34,563 nt of DNA from positions 1 to 34,563 of the forward strand of contig WESA01000033.1 of NCBI GenBank assembly GCA_009768935.1, read 5' to 3'. Shown here piece after piece: positions 8,704 through 17,936 of the stretch (within the stretch, counting starts at the first letter, position 1; each line of letters opens with the position of its first letter). The notes beneath the pieces were generated by a model. That model had not been told where the DNA came from. It saw nothing but the letters and a program-made list of their open reading frames with translations, and searched no databases. Source of the DNA: Rectinema subterraneum. Lineage in GTDB: Bacteria; Spirochaetota; Spirochaetia; Treponematales; Rectinemataceae. A program made the translations under genes and the position numbers.

Positions 8704-9810
8704 ATGAGAGCGAACGCAATTTGCAGACCCCACATTTCGGGAAGGAAGTATATTCGAGCTGCCTTTATCGGGGCAGCAGCGCTTGCATGGTTGATGCTGT
8801 GGGCCGGGTGCAGCTATTCACGCTCTTTTCCTGCTGGTTTTGTCCGGTTTGCATCGCAGCTGGATGCGTGGGAGAACCGGAGCGAAGGATTCTGTCTTGT
8901 CCTCGTGTCGAGCAGCGACAGGGCGCAGGGTTTTCTTGAGTGGAATTCACAGGGCATCTATGGGCGGATTGTTCAGGCTCAGAAAAATGGCAACACCGTC
9001 GCTATTACATTGGGCGATGGCGGCATGAACGGCCTGCAATTGTCGATCTTTCTAAAAAGAAAGAGTATCATCGCTGAATACCTTCCCAAAGATAAAAGCG
9101 CCTTGCAGCCTTTCAGAATAGAAGCATGGCACGTCTCTTCTGAAGAAGGCATGCGCGTGCTTGGCGCCACATTTGCTGAAAAGCTGCCAAACGAGCGCGC
9201 TCTGTCGCTTCGCCTTCAGTATGTGAGCGCACAGGATGCTGCGCGAAGTCGTATTCTCGATGAAATCTTGCGCCGGGGCATGTCTCTTTACAATATGGCT
9301 GAGCTTAGACTTGCACAGCAGAAAGAAGCAGCTGTAGCAGTCCAGAATCGGGCTCCGCCGCCGCAGGAATACGAGGAAATAGAATATCCTGTTTTTATTT
9401 CGGACCAATATTTGAGCATTGCCACTCAGCATTATCTTTTCGACGGAGGAGCGCATGGGGCTGCATCGACGACATTCGATATAATCGATCGCGCGAAAGG
9501 AAAACGCTTGAGCGCGCAGGATATTTTTGCAGGCGACTGGAAGGCTGGGCTGAAGCCGCTTCTTGCAGCAGAACTCATGCGGCAGAGCGCATTCTGGGGA
9601 AATAGCGGGCAAGAGGCCGATCTGAAGGCCCTCGGCCTATTCGAGTCCGAACTCTACCCTTCAGATGACATATTTGTCTGTGCGGGCGGGGTCGGGTTTC
9701 AATATGATCGATATCAGATTGCCCCATGGTATATGGGTGAATTTATTATTGTATTGCCTTGGAATGAATTGACGCCTTATCTAAGCCTGGCTTTCAAGAT
9801 CCCGCAATAA
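8704..9810 (+). CDS. DUF3298-type (RsiV-like) lipoprotein
   Basis: A 368-residue protein with an N-terminal basic stretch, a hydrophobic segment (AAFIGAAALAWLMLWAGC, about 21-38) and the lipobox WAGC, so it is probably a lipoprotein. The C-terminal half (about 220-365) matches the DUF4163/DUF3298 layout seen in the extracytoplasmic part of anti-sigma factor RsiV and in stand-alone lipoproteins: FISDQYLSIATQHYLFDGGAHG, TTFDIIDRAKGKRLSAQDIF, and a C-terminal FIIVLPWNELTPYL. No anti-sigma domain is present. The exact role is unknown; ligand binding in the envelope is plausible. ATG 8704 is preceded by AGGAG at 8688-8692; an earlier in-frame ATG at 8659 lacks this. The gene is divergent from the LysM gene and shares its upstream region. 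Confidence 0.75.
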   Translation: MRANAICRPHISGRKYIRAAFIGAAALAWLMLWAGCSYSRSFPAGFVRFASQLDAWENRSEGFCLVLVSSSDRAQGFLEWNSQGIYGRIVQAQKNGNTVAITLGDGGMNGLQLSIFLKRKSIIAEYLPKDKSALQPFRIEAWHVSSEEGMRVLGATFAEKLPNERALSLRLQYVSAQDAARSRILDEILRRGMSLYNMAELRLAQQKEAAVAVQNRAPPPQEYEEIEYPVFISDQYLSIATQHYLFDGGAHGAASTTFDIIDRAKGKRLSAQDIFAGDWKAGLKPLLAAELMRQSAFWGNSGQEADLKALGLFESELYPSDDIFVCAGGVGFQYDRYQIAPWYMGEFIIVLPWNELTPYLSLAFKIPQ

Positions 9811-9838
9811 AAAACCGGGCGGTGTATGGTCCGCCCGG
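9806..9838 (-). terminator. Rho-independent terminator downstream of ileS
   Basis: Read on the minus strand, an 8-bp stem (CCGGGCGG at 9831-9838 with its partner at 9815-9822) is followed by a T-run (complement of 9809-9814). It overlaps the stop codon of the convergent DUF3298-type gene. Confidence 0.85.
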
Positions 9839-9923
9839 CTCTTGGCAAAATCTGATCAGTACAGCTCAACGCTGCTGAATATTGCGCGACTCAGTGCTCG
9901 CCCGGTCCTCGGGATATCCCCTG

Positions 9924-12900
9924 TCAGGCCTTCTGCAAGCTGACAGTCCAGGATTTTTCGCCGGCTTCGACAGTTATGCCATCTTTGGGCTTGGTCCATT
10001 CGATTCCGACAGCAAGCGTTTCTTCCGCGACAAGCTGGCTGAAGCGCTCGAGGGCAGTATGCAGCTCATCGTCGCCAAAGAGCGCAAGCTTGATGCGATC
10101 GGTCACCTCCAGCCCGGCTTCCTTGCGCGCATTCTGGATGCCGCGGATCAGGTCGCGCACATAACCCTCATACAAAAGCTCCGGAGTGATGGTCGTGTCG
10201 AGGGCGACAGTGAGCGTGCCTTCGTTCAGCACTTTGAGCCCGGGTTTTTCTTCGCGCACAATCTCGACCTTGCTTGCATCGAGGCTGACTGTGCGGCCTG
10301 AAGCGAGAGTGAGGGGCACCTGCTCTCCGGCAAGAATGCGCTTAATTGCCGAAGTGTCTAGGGCCGCGATTTTGGCCGCGGCCTCCTTCATCTCGGACCC
10401 GAGTTCCTTGCCGAGCACGCGGAAATTCGCTTTGGCGTGGTATTCGACAAGGTCTTCTTCTTTTTCGTGCACGAAGACAGATTTGACGTTGAGCTCTTCG
10501 CGCAGAATATCTTCCATTCGTGCGAGCACTTCCTGCTCATCGGGCTGGCGGGTGATAAGCTGGACCGATGCAAGTGGCTGGCGGATCTTGAGGTCGTTGG
10601 AAACGCGGAGGGCGCGTCCCATGGAGACAGCCTGCCGGATGATGCGCATATCGCGCTCAAGCTCGAGGTTGCGATATTGCGGTTCTTCAGTGGGCCAGTT
10701 TGCGAGATGGATGGATTCAGGCTCATTTTCGAGCTTGAGATTCTGGTAGATTGTCTCGGTCACAAAGGGAATGACTGGCGCCATGACAAGAGTGAGCCTG
10801 CGCAGGACGCGGTACAGGGTCCGGTAGGCGCTTTTTTTGTCCGCGTCATTTTCCGATTTCCAGAAGCGACGGCGAGAGCGGCGGATGTACCAGTTGTTGA
10901 GGCTGTCCACAAATTCAACCATAGGTCCGATCGCAGCCTGCATATCATAGGCTTCCATGCCCGCAGTGACATCAGCGACAAGCTTTTCGCACACCGAAAG
11001 GATCCATTTGTCGAGTGGATTCTCGACATCAGTGCAGTCAAAGCTGTCGGCGGTGAAGCCGTCGATATTCGCGTAGGTCACAAAGAAGCTGTACGCGTTC
11101 CAGAGCGGGATGATGACGCTCTTGAGGACTTCCTTGACGCCATCGTCCGAATAGCAGAGGTCCTCGGCTTTGGTAACTGCTGAATTCATAAGGAAAAGCC
11201 GGAGCGCGTCGGCTCCGAATTTGTCCATGACTTCCGACGGGTCAGTGTAGTTTCGCATGCTCTTGGACATTTTCTTGCCGTCTTCCGCGAGAACAAGGCC
11301 ATTGACGACGCATGCCTTGAAGGCAGGCTTGTCGAAAAGCGCAGCTGCAAGAATTGTGAGCGTGTAGAACCAGCCTCGCGTCTGGTCGAGGCCTTCGCAG
11401 ATAAAGTCGGCCGGAAAGTGCTCGTCGAACTTTTCTTTGTTTTCAAAGGGATAATGGTTCTGGGCATAGGGCATGGCGCCGGATTCGAACCAGCAGTCCA
11501 GTACTTCAGGAATGCGGTGCATGGTGCCGCCGCACGAGCAAGGGAGCGTCACTTTGTCGATATGGTGCTTGTGCAGGTCTTCAGGCACTTCGCCGCCAAG
11601 TTCGGCAAGTTCCTTGCGCGAGCCAACGCAGACGGTTTTCCCGCAGGTGTCGCATTTCCAGATGGGAAGCGGATTACCCCAGTAGCGGTTGCGGCTGATC
11701 GCCCAGTCGCGGGCGTTTTCGAGCCATTTACCGAAGCGGCCGTCGCGGATGTGCGCGGGCAGCCAGTAGATGCTCTTATTTGCCCTGAGCATGGCCTCTT
11801 TGATGGGTTCGATTTTAACAAACCAGCTCGAAACAGCGCGGTAGATGAGCGGGCTGCCGCAGCGCCAGCAATGGGGATACGCGTGCAGGATCTGATCGCG
11901 CTTGATGAGCTTGCCTTCCTGCTTGAGGCGTTCCATGATGGCCTTGTCGCTGTCTTTGACAAATATGCCTTTATAATCGGGCACTTCGTCGGTGAACTTG
12001 CATTCTGCATCGACAGGGCAGACTGTTGGGATGCCTGTGCCTTTGAGCACTTCGTAGTCGTCTTCGCCGAAGCCGGGAGCGGTGTGGACGATGCCTGAGC
12101 CATCTTCTGTGGTGACATGCTCGCCCAGCACAGTGACAAAGCCTCCCTTTGCAGACAGATCCGCAAAATAAGGAAAGAGCGGCTCATACTGGATGCTGGC
12201 AAGCTCACGGCCTTTTTTCTTCCAGGCGATCTGGAGCGACTCGGGGTGCTTGTAGTAGGCGCTCAGCCTTGATTCAGCAAGAATGTAGCGCTCCTTTCCG
12301 TCGATAACGCAGGCATAGTCGATATCTGGACCGAGCGCGAGGGCGAGGTTGGAGGGCAATGTCCATGGCGTAGTAGTCCATGCGACGAAGTATGTCGAGC
12401 CATTAGCGAGATCGGCAAGGGCAGGATCTTTGTTCGATGCGGGTACACCCACAATTTTGAAGCGCACACTGATGGCGGGATCGTGGACATCCTTGTAGCC
12501 ACCCAATGAAAGCTCGTGGTTGGAAAGCACGGTCGAACAGCGCGGACAGTAGGGAAGGATGTAATAGCCCTCATAGATGAGCCCTTTATCCCACAGCGAC
12601 TTTATGACCCACCAGATCGATTCCATATAATCGGGATCCATGGTCTTGTAGTCGTTGTCGAAATCGACCCAGCGACCAAGGCGAGTAACGATCTGGCGCC
12701 ATTCTTTTACATAGCGGAGCACTGAGGAATGGCAGGCTTCGTTGAATTCTGCCACTCCATAGCGCTCGATATCGGTTTTGGAATTGAGGCCGAGCTCTTT
12801 TTCGATGAGATTTTCCACAGGGAGTCCATGGCAGTCCCAGCCAAAGCGCCGTTCGACGCGGTAGCCTCGCATGGTTTTATATCGGGGAACAATATCTTTA

Positions 12901-13091
12901 ATCGTACCCGGAACAAAATGGCCAAAATGCGGCAGGCCAGTAGCAAAGGGAGGTCCGTCGTAAAATACGAATTCCGGCGCACCTTCCCGCTGCGAAATTG
13001 ATTTTTTGAATACATTCCGCTCTTCCCAGAATTGGACGAGTGATTCTTCCTGCTGAGGGAAGTTGACCTTTGGGTCAACGGGTTTATACAC
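9924..13091 (-). CDS. ileS: Isoleucyl-tRNA synthetase, eukaryote-like type
   Basis: A 1055-residue class I synthetase that charges tRNA-Ile and edits valine. Motifs in order: GPPFATGLPHFGH with the HIGH signature as HFGH (55-58), the CP1 editing region with VAWTTTPWTLPSNLAL, a zinc-like knuckle (CDTCGKTVC, later CSCGG), WFESGAMPYAQ, and KMSKS at 607-611, then the anticodon-binding domain. GPPFATGLPHxGH is typical of the eukaryote-like (type 2) enzymes, known in spirochaetes and linked with low mupirocin sensitivity; the resistance is not shown here. The frame is open to 13145, but GTG at 13091 has AGGAGG at 13097-13102 and gives MYKPVDPKVNFPQQEE, the family start. It lies 50 bases after the barrel-like gene, possibly transcribed with it. 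Confidence 0.95.
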   Translation of the reverse strand: MYKPVDPKVNFPQQEESLVQFWEERNVFKKSISQREGAPEFVFYDGPPFATGLPHFGHFVPGTIKDIVPRYKTMRGYRVERRFGWDCHGLPVENLIEKELGLNSKTDIERYGVAEFNEACHSSVLRYVKEWRQIVTRLGRWVDFDNDYKTMDPDYMESIWWVIKSLWDKGLIYEGYYILPYCPRCSTVLSNHELSLGGYKDVHDPAISVRFKIVGVPASNKDPALADLANGSTYFVAWTTTPWTLPSNLALALGPDIDYACVIDGKERYILAESRLSAYYKHPESLQIAWKKKGRELASIQYEPLFPYFADLSAKGGFVTVLGEHVTTEDGSGIVHTAPGFGEDDYEVLKGTGIPTVCPVDAECKFTDEVPDYKGIFVKDSDKAIMERLKQEGKLIKRDQILHAYPHCWRCGSPLIYRAVSSWFVKIEPIKEAMLRANKSIYWLPAHIRDGRFGKWLENARDWAISRNRYWGNPLPIWKCDTCGKTVCVGSRKELAELGGEVPEDLHKHHIDKVTLPCSCGGTMHRIPEVLDCWFESGAMPYAQNHYPFENKEKFDEHFPADFICEGLDQTRGWFYTLTILAAALFDKPAFKACVVNGLVLAEDGKKMSKSMRNYTDPSEVMDKFGADALRLFLMNSAVTKAEDLCYSDDGVKEVLKSVIIPLWNAYSFFVTYANIDGFTADSFDCTDVENPLDKWILSVCEKLVADVTAGMEAYDMQAAIGPMVEFVDSLNNWYIRRSRRRFWKSENDADKKSAYRTLYRVLRRLTLVMAPVIPFVTETIYQNLKLENEPESIHLANWPTEEPQYRNLELERDMRIIRQAVSMGRALRVSNDLKIRQPLASVQLITRQPDEQEVLARMEDILREELNVKSVFVHEKEEDLVEYHAKANFRVLGKELGSEMKEAAAKIAALDTSAIKRILAGEQVPLTLASGRTVSLDASKVEIVREEKPGLKVLNEGTLTVALDTTITPELLYEGYVRDLIRGIQNARKEAGLEVTDRIKLALFGDDELHTALERFSQLVAEETLAVGIEWTKPKDGITVEAGEKSWTVSLQKA

Positions 13092-13141
13092 GATATCCTC
13101 CTCGATAGTTTGAGGAATAATGCTGTATGTTGCAAATCGTT

Positions 13142-13801
13142 TCAATAGGTGGAGAGACTGAGTGTCCAGTATGCGCCGATTTTCCAGAGAAAACTTGCAG
13201 GGGAGCCGATAAAAATCCAGCTTGCTGTTGCGGAAAGATCCAGCCTCCCGCCGAGAATGCCCTGGAATTGAGCGATGGAACTAGCGGCAAGGATGTGGGC
13301 GTCTGCGAGCCAGAACATAGGGAAAGAAATGCTTGTCAGGTCGGAGGCCTTCCAGGTCCCCAGGAAAAACAGCTGCGTGCCGGCTGATGATTGGCCGATA
13401 GCAGTTTGCGCTTCCATAGTTAATGAAAGGTTGCTGATAGCGAGGCTGGTGCCAAGCATGGCGAGCGCGTAAGCAGTTGAATCCGTTGTGCGTGCTGAAA
13501 ATTCGGTATAGGGGACAAATGGGCCTGCATCGACTTGCAGCTCGAATGAGCCTGCGAATTCATCTGCGCTTCCTTGCTTGCGGCGCCAGCCGGCGCTCAG
13601 CGCGAGGGACCCGACCTCAGACACAAAGGATGGGCTGGAAGCGCCTCCGGATAAACCTCCAGTTAACCCGCCATTCGCGCTGCCCCCCATGCCAATCGAT
13701 GTAAAATAGCGCGCTCCTGCTGTAATAGTTGAATCCCCATCGATCGACGCAAGCGCTTCGATCCGGCTCATTGACGAAGGGAAGATCGAAAAGCATACCA
13801 T
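13142..13801 (-). CDS. Beta-barrel-like protein without signal peptide, possibly truncated
   Basis: A 219-residue protein rich in Ser, Gly and Ala with alternating hydrophobic residues and many short strand-like segments, for example FLWKIGAYWTLSLSTY at the C-terminus. The terminal aromatic residue and the alternation fit the end of an outer-membrane beta barrel. The N-terminus (MVCFSIFPSSMSRIEALASI) is not a convincing signal peptide, and the usual size of such barrels is larger, so the 5' part may have been lost by deletion against the preceding gene, whose stop lies 10 bases upstream. No good Shine-Dalgarno sequence precedes the ATG. It is the last member of the envelope operon before ileS. 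It could instead be an intact protein with an atypical export signal; I do not recognise the family. Confidence 0.55.
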   Translation of the reverse strand: MVCFSIFPSSMSRIEALASIDGDSTITAGARYFTSIGMGGSANGGLTGGLSGGASSPSFVSEVGSLALSAGWRRKQGSADEFAGSFELQVDAGPFVPYTEFSARTTDSTAYALAMLGTSLAISNLSLTMEAQTAIGQSSAGTQLFFLGTWKASDLTSISFPMFWLADAHILAASSIAQFQGILGGRLDLSATASWIFIGSPASFLWKIGAYWTLSLSTY

Positions 13802-13811
13802 TCCCGCAGTT

Positions 13812-14648
13812 TCACTTTGTCAGCGCCTCCATGCTGAACATGCTGTCGGGCATCGCCGCATCGATCTTGACCGATTGCATGGAAAAGACTGTCTTCGAAT
13901 TTTTTTTGAGCGCGTCGACAATTTCGACTCTGGTGGGGAGCTGGCGTCCGGCTATGGCTTCTATTTCTTTTACATACATGGTTTTCATAAGAATGCCACT
14001 TCGCGCGTAAAGTTCGATCTTCAGGGGGACTTTCCGGCTCGCGTCGACCCACAGGATGCGCACAGGATAGGAAATATCAGTTCTGGAGGACACGAGCTTG
14101 AGTAGTTTGCATAGGCGTCCATCCAGCGTTTCTTCCTTTATAATTTGCGCGGAATAGGCTTCCCGCAGGCTTTCGCCTTCGGCCACCTCCTCATAGCTGA
14201 GGTTGGAGCCCATGAGCCCTTGCCGCAAAAGGCTTCCGGAGATCCGCACGGTCTCCCCTTCGGAAGGGAAGTACATCCATATTGTGGAACCTAGGCAAAG
14301 CATGCGCGTGCCTTTGTCTTCCGGGTTTGTAAATTCCAGAATGACCTTGTCCGAGCCCCGCGCATTTGCGATGAACTGCTTTTTGAGCAGCCGGGAGCCC
14401 TGGGTTATCTCAATTAGCCCGATATAGGAAATACTTGAATACCGCTGGGCAGAATCGATGGCTTCGAGAAGCGCGTCTGCTTCGCCCGATGATCCAGCAG
14501 TGCTTCCTGCGCCTGCCGCGCCGCTGCCCTGGCCTGGCGTTTCCTGCGCCATGACTGCTTGCGCCATTAGCAGCAGTGCGCCCGCCGCGAAAAGAAACAC
14601 CTTCACAAATCTCGATATAATAACGAAATAATTAGAAGCCTTTTTCAT
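13812..14648 (-). CDS. LolA-like outer-membrane lipoprotein-sorting protein
   Basis: A 278-residue secreted protein. Residues 1-32 are a signal peptide with a basic start (MKKASNYF), a hydrophobic core and a likely cleavage site at VMAQ. A Gly/Ser/Ala linker follows, then the domain (about 55-278) resembles the LolA-like lipoprotein-sorting family: SISYIGLIEI, KVILEFTNPEDKGTRMLCL, IWMYFPSEGETVRISG, RQGLMGSNLSYEEV. Members are half-barrel periplasmic carriers of lipids or lipoproteins. It sits 10 bases after two MacB/LolC-type permeases, which suggests the ABC complex hands substrate to it. The open frame reaches 14912, but ATG 14648 is preceded by AAGGAGG at 14654-14660 and begins the signal peptide. 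Confidence 0.85.
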   Translation of the reverse strand: MKKASNYFVIISRFVKVFLFAAGALLLMAQAVMAQETPGQGSGAAGAGSTAGSSGEADALLEAIDSAQRYSSISYIGLIEITQGSRLLKKQFIANARGSDKVILEFTNPEDKGTRMLCLGSTIWMYFPSEGETVRISGSLLRQGLMGSNLSYEEVAEGESLREAYSAQIIKEETLDGRLCKLLKLVSSRTDISYPVRILWVDASRKVPLKIELYARSGILMKTMYVKEIEAIAGRQLPTRVEIVDALKKNSKTVFSMQSVKIDAAMPDSMFSMEALTK

Positions 14649-14658
14649 CGCGACCTCC

Positions 14659-15942
14659 TTATTGCACAGCCTTGAGCGCATCCACCACTTCCATTCTCGA
14701 GGCTCGCCAGGATGGCAAAAGCGACATGATGGCGGCCGCAACAGTGCAGAACAGAATTCCTGCCAGCACGCCGGATACTGATATCGTCGGCTTGATGATG
14801 TTATCGATTGGCCAGGAAAAGCCTGCAAGGGCGCTCGACAGATCAAATCCTTTGCGTGAAAAAGCAGCATTGAACGCAATGCCTGCCGCGGTCCCCAATA
14901 CCGAACCTCCAAATCCCATCATCGTGCCTTCGAGCAGGAAGGAGAGAATGATCCGGCGGGGCGGCATGCCCATGGCCATAAGAATACCTGTTTCCCTGCG
15001 CCGCTCCAATACGACCATCGTCATGATATTCGCTATGATGAAAGCTCCCAGGAGCGCGATGAAAAACCACATTGCCATATAGATTGAGCTCGCCATCAAA
15101 ATCAGCTTCGGATAATCGCCAATTGCCGACCATGGGAGAACAGAAAGCTGCCCCTGGCCATGAGCCGCCAACACTGCGCCGATTTTTTTCTGCCACGTAT
15201 CTGCAAGCCGGTAATCCGGAAGCATGACGAGGATTTGCTGCGCGCCGCCTGGTATGCCAAGCATGTTCTGGGCATCATCGAGCCGCATCTGAAAGATTGA
15301 GCCATCGAGGGCATTGGTACCGGTCTGGAAGATGCCCGAGACTTTGAGGGATTTGAAGCCGATGCCGCCGTCGGCGCGGGTGGCGATGATCTTCAGCTTG
15401 TCTCCGGGTTTGAGACCAAGGTCTTTGGCAAGTCCGCTCCCGATGATCGCGGTGCCTGGCTCATCGCAATAGCTGCCCCCAGGCAGAATGTTTCTGTTCA
15501 GCATCAGAAGCGATTTTTCCTTTTCAGGATCGCCCGCGATTGCTACGGCGGGCTTGGTGAAGAGGCCTGATGAAAGGAGTACGCCGAAACGGATCCGGGG
15601 CGCTGCGGTGATCCCGCTTCCTGCAGAGGCTGCCCCTGCGCCCGCGCCTGTACCCGCGCCCGCCCCGTCCATCTGTTCTATTTCCGATACGAGCTGGTCT
15701 GCATCTGCAATATAGTCATCTATTGGAAGAAAACGGGCGCGCTCGCGATAAGAACTTGTCGTGATATTGACATGCCCTGTTTCATTTTTTGCATAATTGC
15801 GCACCATCGAATCGAGGAATCCTTCGGTAAGTCCATTTCCAGCCACCACCAGCAATGTGGCTAAAAAAGTTGACAGTACCGCCAGAAGGCTCCTGCGCGT
15901 ATTCCGCAAGAGGTTTCGCCATGCATATGATATCAGATTCAT
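14659..15942 (-). CDS. ABC transporter permease, MacB/LolC-like (FtsX fold)
   Basis: A 427-residue inner-membrane permease. One N-terminal transmembrane segment (about 18-38) is followed by a large periplasmic domain and three C-terminal membrane segments (roughly 275-300, 325-350, 385-410), the MacB_PCD plus FtsX layout. The start MNLISYAWRNLLRNTRRSLL and the region VVLERRRETGILMAMGMPPRR are typical of lipoprotein-releasing or MacB permeases. An Ala/Gly-rich low-complexity tract (about 93-110) lies in the periplasmic part and is encoded by a GC-rich imperfect repeat near 15610-15670. It pairs with the permease encoded 10 bases upstream and uses the adjacent ATPase. Lipoprotein transport is the likely job; the substrate is not proven. 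Confidence 0.9.
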   Translation of the reverse strand: MNLISYAWRNLLRNTRRSLLAVLSTFLATLLVVAGNGLTEGFLDSMVRNYAKNETGHVNITTSSYRERARFLPIDDYIADADQLVSEIEQMDGAGAGTGAGAGAASAGSGITAAPRIRFGVLLSSGLFTKPAVAIAGDPEKEKSLLMLNRNILPGGSYCDEPGTAIIGSGLAKDLGLKPGDKLKIIATRADGGIGFKSLKVSGIFQTGTNALDGSIFQMRLDDAQNMLGIPGGAQQILVMLPDYRLADTWQKKIGAVLAAHGQGQLSVLPWSAIGDYPKLILMASSIYMAMWFFIALLGAFIIANIMTMVVLERRRETGILMAMGMPPRRIILSFLLEGTMMGFGGSVLGTAAGIAFNAAFSRKGFDLSSALAGFSWPIDNIIKPTISVSGVLAGILFCTVAAAIMSLLPSWRASRMEVVDALKAVQ

Positions 15943-15952
15943 GATTGCCCCC

Positions 15953-17224
15953 TTACACGAAGCGCAGTGCTTCGGTTACCTCGATATGGCTTGCTTTTCG
16001 TGCTGGCATGAGGCTTGCGAGCCACGAAACTAGCACTCCGAAGGAAAAGCCCTGGATAAAAGCGAGCGGGTTCCATTCTCCCTTAATAAGAAGGTTCTTG
16101 GGCAAATTTCCGAGGTCCAGGTTTCCGAACATGCCGCCAAAAGCGATTCCGCGGCTCGTGAGCCACCATACAAAGACAGCCCCCAGCAGAACGCCTCCCG
16201 CGCTCCCGATAACTCCGATCAGCATTCCTTCAAGCGAGAACAGCCGCTTGATCTGTCCTGGTTCGAGCCCATATGCTGCAAGTACGCCGATTTCTCGGAT
16301 CCGGGAGTACATGCTCATGAGAACAGTGTTGAAGATACCCACCGCGCTGATGAGCAAAACGATGACCACGACTATGTAGGCAAACTTCGATTTCATATTC
16401 CGCATTGCGAGGTAGTCGCGCATCGCCTTGCCGATGCTCATCGCTTCGATTCCGCTAAATGCTTTTTCGAGAGCGCTGGCTGCTGCATCAGACTGAGCGA
16501 CGAGCGCATCGAGTCGCGAGGCCGGCGGAATGCGGATATCGATTTCAGTGACGGGAAGCGGCGCGCCGACGAGCGCTTTGGCATCCTGCGCCGAAAGATA
16601 GATCGCCTGCTGCGAAAGCGAGAATAGCGGAAGATCGGCGATCCCGCCCACCTCGAGTTCGATGGCATTGAGGCTTCCATCAGGCAAAATTGCTGTTACA
16701 GCTATCAAATCACCGATCCGGACTCCGAGATCCTTTGCAAGATCAAGCCCGATGACTGCTTTTGCCGGGCTGACCCACGCGCCGCTCTGCACAGTGCTGG
16801 AGGTTTTGAACACCTCTTTATCCTTCTCCGGCTCTACCGCAAAGGCCAGCGCAGGCGTTTCGTCTATCCAGTTGGAAACCTGCACATAGAATCGGGTTCG
16901 CTGCGTCCACGTACTGCCTTTTGGCAAAAGCGCGGGCAGCCTGTCCTTAATCGCCTTCGGCTCTTTAATGGCTATATTTTTAAATAGGGGGTCAGACCCC
17001 GGATAAAATTCTTGATATTCCCTGGATCGCAGGCTGATTGAGCCGCTGTCATAATCTATTGCTGTATCGATAGTTACTCTATCCATCCCAGCGAGGAGAG
17101 ACTGGAACATGATGAAAACAGCAATGCCGACCGTGAGCACGATTGCGGTGATGAGGGTTCTCCGTCTGTGCCGCAGTACATTTCTTGCGGCGATCCGGAA
17201 GAGTACGCTGCTCGAGGCTTTCAT
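15953..17224 (-). CDS. ABC transporter permease, MacB/LolE-like (FtsX fold)
   Basis: A 423-residue permease with the same fold as its neighbour: an N-terminal membrane segment after FRIAARNVLRHRRRTLITAI, a periplasmic domain with VEPEKDKEVF and AVIGLDLAKDLGVRIGD, and three C-terminal membrane segments near IVVVIVLLISAVGIFNTVLM and beyond. The coupling region MYSRIREIGVLAAYGLEPGQIKRLF is characteristic. The start codon overlaps the ATPase stop by 4 bases (ATGA), so their translation is coupled. Two different permeases with one ATPase match a LolCDE-type heterodimer better than homodimeric MacB. Confidence 0.9.
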   Translation of the reverse strand: MKASSSVLFRIAARNVLRHRRRTLITAIVLTVGIAVFIMFQSLLAGMDRVTIDTAIDYDSGSISLRSREYQEFYPGSDPLFKNIAIKEPKAIKDRLPALLPKGSTWTQRTRFYVQVSNWIDETPALAFAVEPEKDKEVFKTSSTVQSGAWVSPAKAVIGLDLAKDLGVRIGDLIAVTAILPDGSLNAIELEVGGIADLPLFSLSQQAIYLSAQDAKALVGAPLPVTEIDIRIPPASRLDALVAQSDAAASALEKAFSGIEAMSIGKAMRDYLAMRNMKSKFAYIVVVIVLLISAVGIFNTVLMSMYSRIREIGVLAAYGLEPGQIKRLFSLEGMLIGVIGSAGGVLLGAVFVWWLTSRGIAFGGMFGNLDLGNLPKNLLIKGEWNPLAFIQGFSFGVLVSWLASLMPARKASHIEVTEALRFV

Positions 17225-17919
17225 GGCGCCCCCCTTTCGTCGCGCTCGATTTGTCCGTCGCGCAAGGTTATGACGCGTTGTGCCAGTTCCATAATGCGCG
17301 GATCGTGCGTCGAGAACAGAAAGGTCGTTTGCGTTTTTTCGTTGATCTCCCGCATCAGTTTGATGATTTCGCCTGCTGTGTGCGAGTCGAGGTTCGCGGT
17401 CGGTTCGTCGGCGAGCACAATGCTGGGCTTTTTCACAAGGGCGCGGGCAATGGCTACTCTCTGTTCCTGGCCGCCTGACAGCTCTGTCGGATACCGGTTT
17501 GCTTTGTCGGAAAGGCCCACCATCTCAACGATCGAAAGCGCTCGCTCTCGAATGGCCGCGCGGTCATGCATGCCTTCGATGAGCAGGGGCATCTCCACAT
17601 TTTCGGCGACTGTCAGCACCGGGATGAGGTTATATGATTGAAAGACAAAAGAGACATGCGTGCGCCGGTATGCTGCGAGCTGGGTTCTGTTCATCGATTT
17701 CATCGGAGCGCCCCTCCATGAGAGCTCGCCGCGCGTCGGAGAATCGAGGCATCCGATAATGTTGAGCAGGGTAGTCTTCCCCGAGCCCGAAGGCCCGACG
17801 ACAGCCGCAAATTCTCCCTGTTCGAATACAAGGTCGATATCCTTCAGCGCGATGACTTCAGTTTCGCCTTTGCCATAAATCTTTGTTACATCGGACAATG
17901 AAAGAATGATTTCCGCCAT
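17221..17919 (-). CDS. ABC transporter ATPase, LolD/MacB-like
   Basis: A 232-residue ATPase of the LolD/MacB/FtsE branch that powers the two adjacent permeases at the inner membrane. Walker A is GPSGSGKTT (42-50), the Q-loop is VFQSYNL, the signature is LSGGQEQRVAIARAL, Walker B is IVLADEPTANLDS, and the switch histidine is in FSTHD. All residues needed for hydrolysis are present. The gene begins 17 bases after the winged-helix regulator gene and overlaps the next permease by 4 bases. Confidence 0.95.
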   Translation of the reverse strand: MAEIILSLSDVTKIYGKGETEVIALKDIDLVFEQGEFAAVVGPSGSGKTTLLNIIGCLDSPTRGELSWRGAPMKSMNRTQLAAYRRTHVSFVFQSYNLIPVLTVAENVEMPLLIEGMHDRAAIRERALSIVEMVGLSDKANRYPTELSGGQEQRVAIARALVKKPSIVLADEPTANLDSHTAGEIIKLMREINEKTQTTFLFSTHDPRIMELAQRVITLRDGQIERDERGAP

Positions 17920-17936
17920 GGAAGTCTCCTTCTCTG

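Noticed and set aside
11418..12098. Plus-strand open frame of 226 codons
   Set aside because: Antisense to ileS; codon pattern is a by-product of the synthetase gene.
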